From the NCBI GenBank assembly GCA_009103225.1, contig RHPI01001715.1, positions 1,260,428 to 1,324,427 on the forward strand: 64,000 bases of DNA, read 5' to 3'. Below the pieces are notes generated by a model that had not been told where the DNA came from, searched no databases, and saw only the letters and a list, made by a program, of their open reading frames with translations. Each line of letters opens with the position of its first letter. The first letter of the stretch is position 1. Positions 63,037 through 64,000 of this stretch are shown piece by piece. The position numbers and the translations under genes were made by a program. Source of the DNA: Chlorokybus atmophyticus. Lineage: Eukaryota > Streptophyta > Chlorokybophyceae > Chlorokybales > Chlorokybaceae.

Positions 63037-64000
63037 ATGGCGGACCGAAAAGCAGCTGATATTGCTGAAAGACTCCACCAGTCTATCGGACTCAAGCTAT
63101 GTAACAGTCAAGGCCAAATTCTGTGATTTTCATGGCCGTTTTAGGCCTTATTTGTAAGGTACATGGTTTTAATGACTTGTGACGGATATCGGCGAGTTAT
63201 GAGTCTGCCGCGGATATCGACCGGGGCCCCAAGACCAGTCCGGAAGGTGCCAGAAAACGGAGGGCCAGTCGAGAAGGGCTCGACCAGATTTCTGGAAGGG
63301 CCTGGCGCCAAGTAGTATAACTTGACCATATGAGCAGCAAATTAGGGGATCTTTAGTGCGTTGGAAAGGTCTAGAAGGGTACTACAAGATTCTGCAAGAA
63401 TATCTTAGCTTCTAGTTCCGTCTAGCGCTAGAATCGTCTAGACAGTAGCATGTGCAGACTGGTAGGTATAAAAGTGACATTCTACAACTTGCAATACAAC
63501 CTTTAGCTCCCTAGTTTCTTGTGTGCAAGCTTGGTGGTGGTTAGCAGGGGTTGCTAGCGTGTGCCCACCGGTGTGTGCTTGCTTGTGTGACGATCCAAGG
63601 CGCTACACAAGTCGGTGTGTAGCTTCGAGCGCATGCGCGTGCGTACGCGAGTGGCGGGGCGCGCGTGTGTGCTTGGCAGAGGGGGCAAGGTTCCGGTGTG
63701 AATACCGTGTCTTGGTGAGAGGGTTGTGGATTGGACCAACTCACAGGTGACAAGGCACGAGCACCGTCACAAGCTACCTGCAGTCAACCTTGCAGCTTTG
63801 CGCAAGCGGAAGCAGCGTTCCAAGTTGGTTGTCAACGCAACGCAAGGTCTCCTACGTCAGAAGGACTTGGAGTTGAGTCAAAGAGAGCAAGCTCTTGCCC
63901 GCAGAGAAGCTGAGGTGTCCCAACTTTTGGCTGATAGCGGCCTCGCTGGTGACAACGCGTCCCCCATGGAGGTGGATGGGCAGGTAGACCCCTCACTCAG
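63037..64000 (+). pseudogene. Unidentified ORF interrupted by a solo LTR, open at the window edge
   Basis: An open frame starts at 63037 (MADRKAADIAERLHQS) and is broken after codon 21 at 63099 by the LTR. It resumes at 63777 in the same frame with AALRKRKQRSKLVV and a helical, charged stretch (DLELSQREQALARREAEV) ending in SPMEVDGQVD at the edge. Reading into the LTR gives a stop within nine codons. I recognise no domain; the second part looks like a coiled coil. It may be a host gene or part of another mobile element. Confidence 0.6.
63100..63771 (+). mobile_element. Solo LTR of the element-3 family with 5-bp target duplication
   Basis: A 672-bp LTR (TGTAACAGTC...CACCGTCACA) is flanked by AGCTA at 63095-63099 and AGCTA at 63772-63776. 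No primer-binding site follows it and no polypurine tract precedes it, so it is a solo LTR left by recombination rather than the 3' LTR of element 3. TATAAAA lies at 63467-63473. Confidence 0.95.

Noticed and set aside
63100-63771. 3' LTR of element 3
   Set aside because: The perfect AGCTA duplication directly on both sides and the absence of a polypurine tract show a solo LTR of the same family.

Overview
The window is nuclear DNA of a green alga or another early-diverging member of the green lineage. The evidence is GT-AG introns in nearly every gene, a plant-type PPi-dependent phosphofructokinase beta subunit, a plastid-targeted ABC1K kinase and a plant-type R2R3-MYB factor. Exons are GC-rich, and introns and spacers carry many TGCATG/GCATGC palindromes. 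The species cannot be named from the sequence. All exon maps below were built by hand from splice signals and reading phase.

Region 1-20 kb is mostly genic. It holds, in order: a secreted NIDO/PKD-domain protein gene (minus, 1-2451, running off the left edge); a ten-exon ABC1K kinase gene (minus, 4021-8164); an AT-rich, transposon-rich spacer (8.3-12.4 kb) with a pogo-like MITE and two copies of a dispersed repeat; a WD40/coiled-coil protein gene (plus, 12435-17125); and the rRNA methyltransferase gene BUD23 (minus, 17788-19322), convergent with it.

Region 20-28 kb holds a doubtful small membrane-protein exon (plus, 20532-20768), a secreted GlcG/HbpS-like protein gene (minus, 21996-22561) and the thirteen-exon PFP beta gene (minus, 24427-27851).

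Region 28-38 kb looks like one large mobile unit. A 6-kb, multi-exon, frameshifted gene on the minus strand encodes a bZIP-like basic segment, coiled coils, a FEN1/XPG-like nuclease signature and a Tesmin/TSO1-like CXC tail. A small plus-strand gene converges on it. Both lie between two 87-89 bp direct repeats that resemble LTR starts.

Region 38-48 kb contains an R2R3-MYB gene (minus, 40419-42448), long gene-poor DNA, a 0.55-kb (GA)n microsatellite with an ambiguous base, and an inverted copy of the dispersed repeat.

Region 48-64 kb is a nest of Ty3/gypsy chromoviruses. Element 1 (minus) is broken in gag by element 2 (plus, 52944-58889). Element 3 (plus, from 58890) sits inside the 3' LTR of element 2. 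Element 3 keeps intact gag and reverse transcriptase but is cut off before RNase H by a roughly 72-bp tandem repeat. A solo LTR of the same family, with a perfect 5-bp target duplication, interrupts a further open reading frame at the right edge.

The host genes do not form a pathway or operon. They are independent housekeeping, plastid, signalling and secreted-protein genes separated by mobile DNA.
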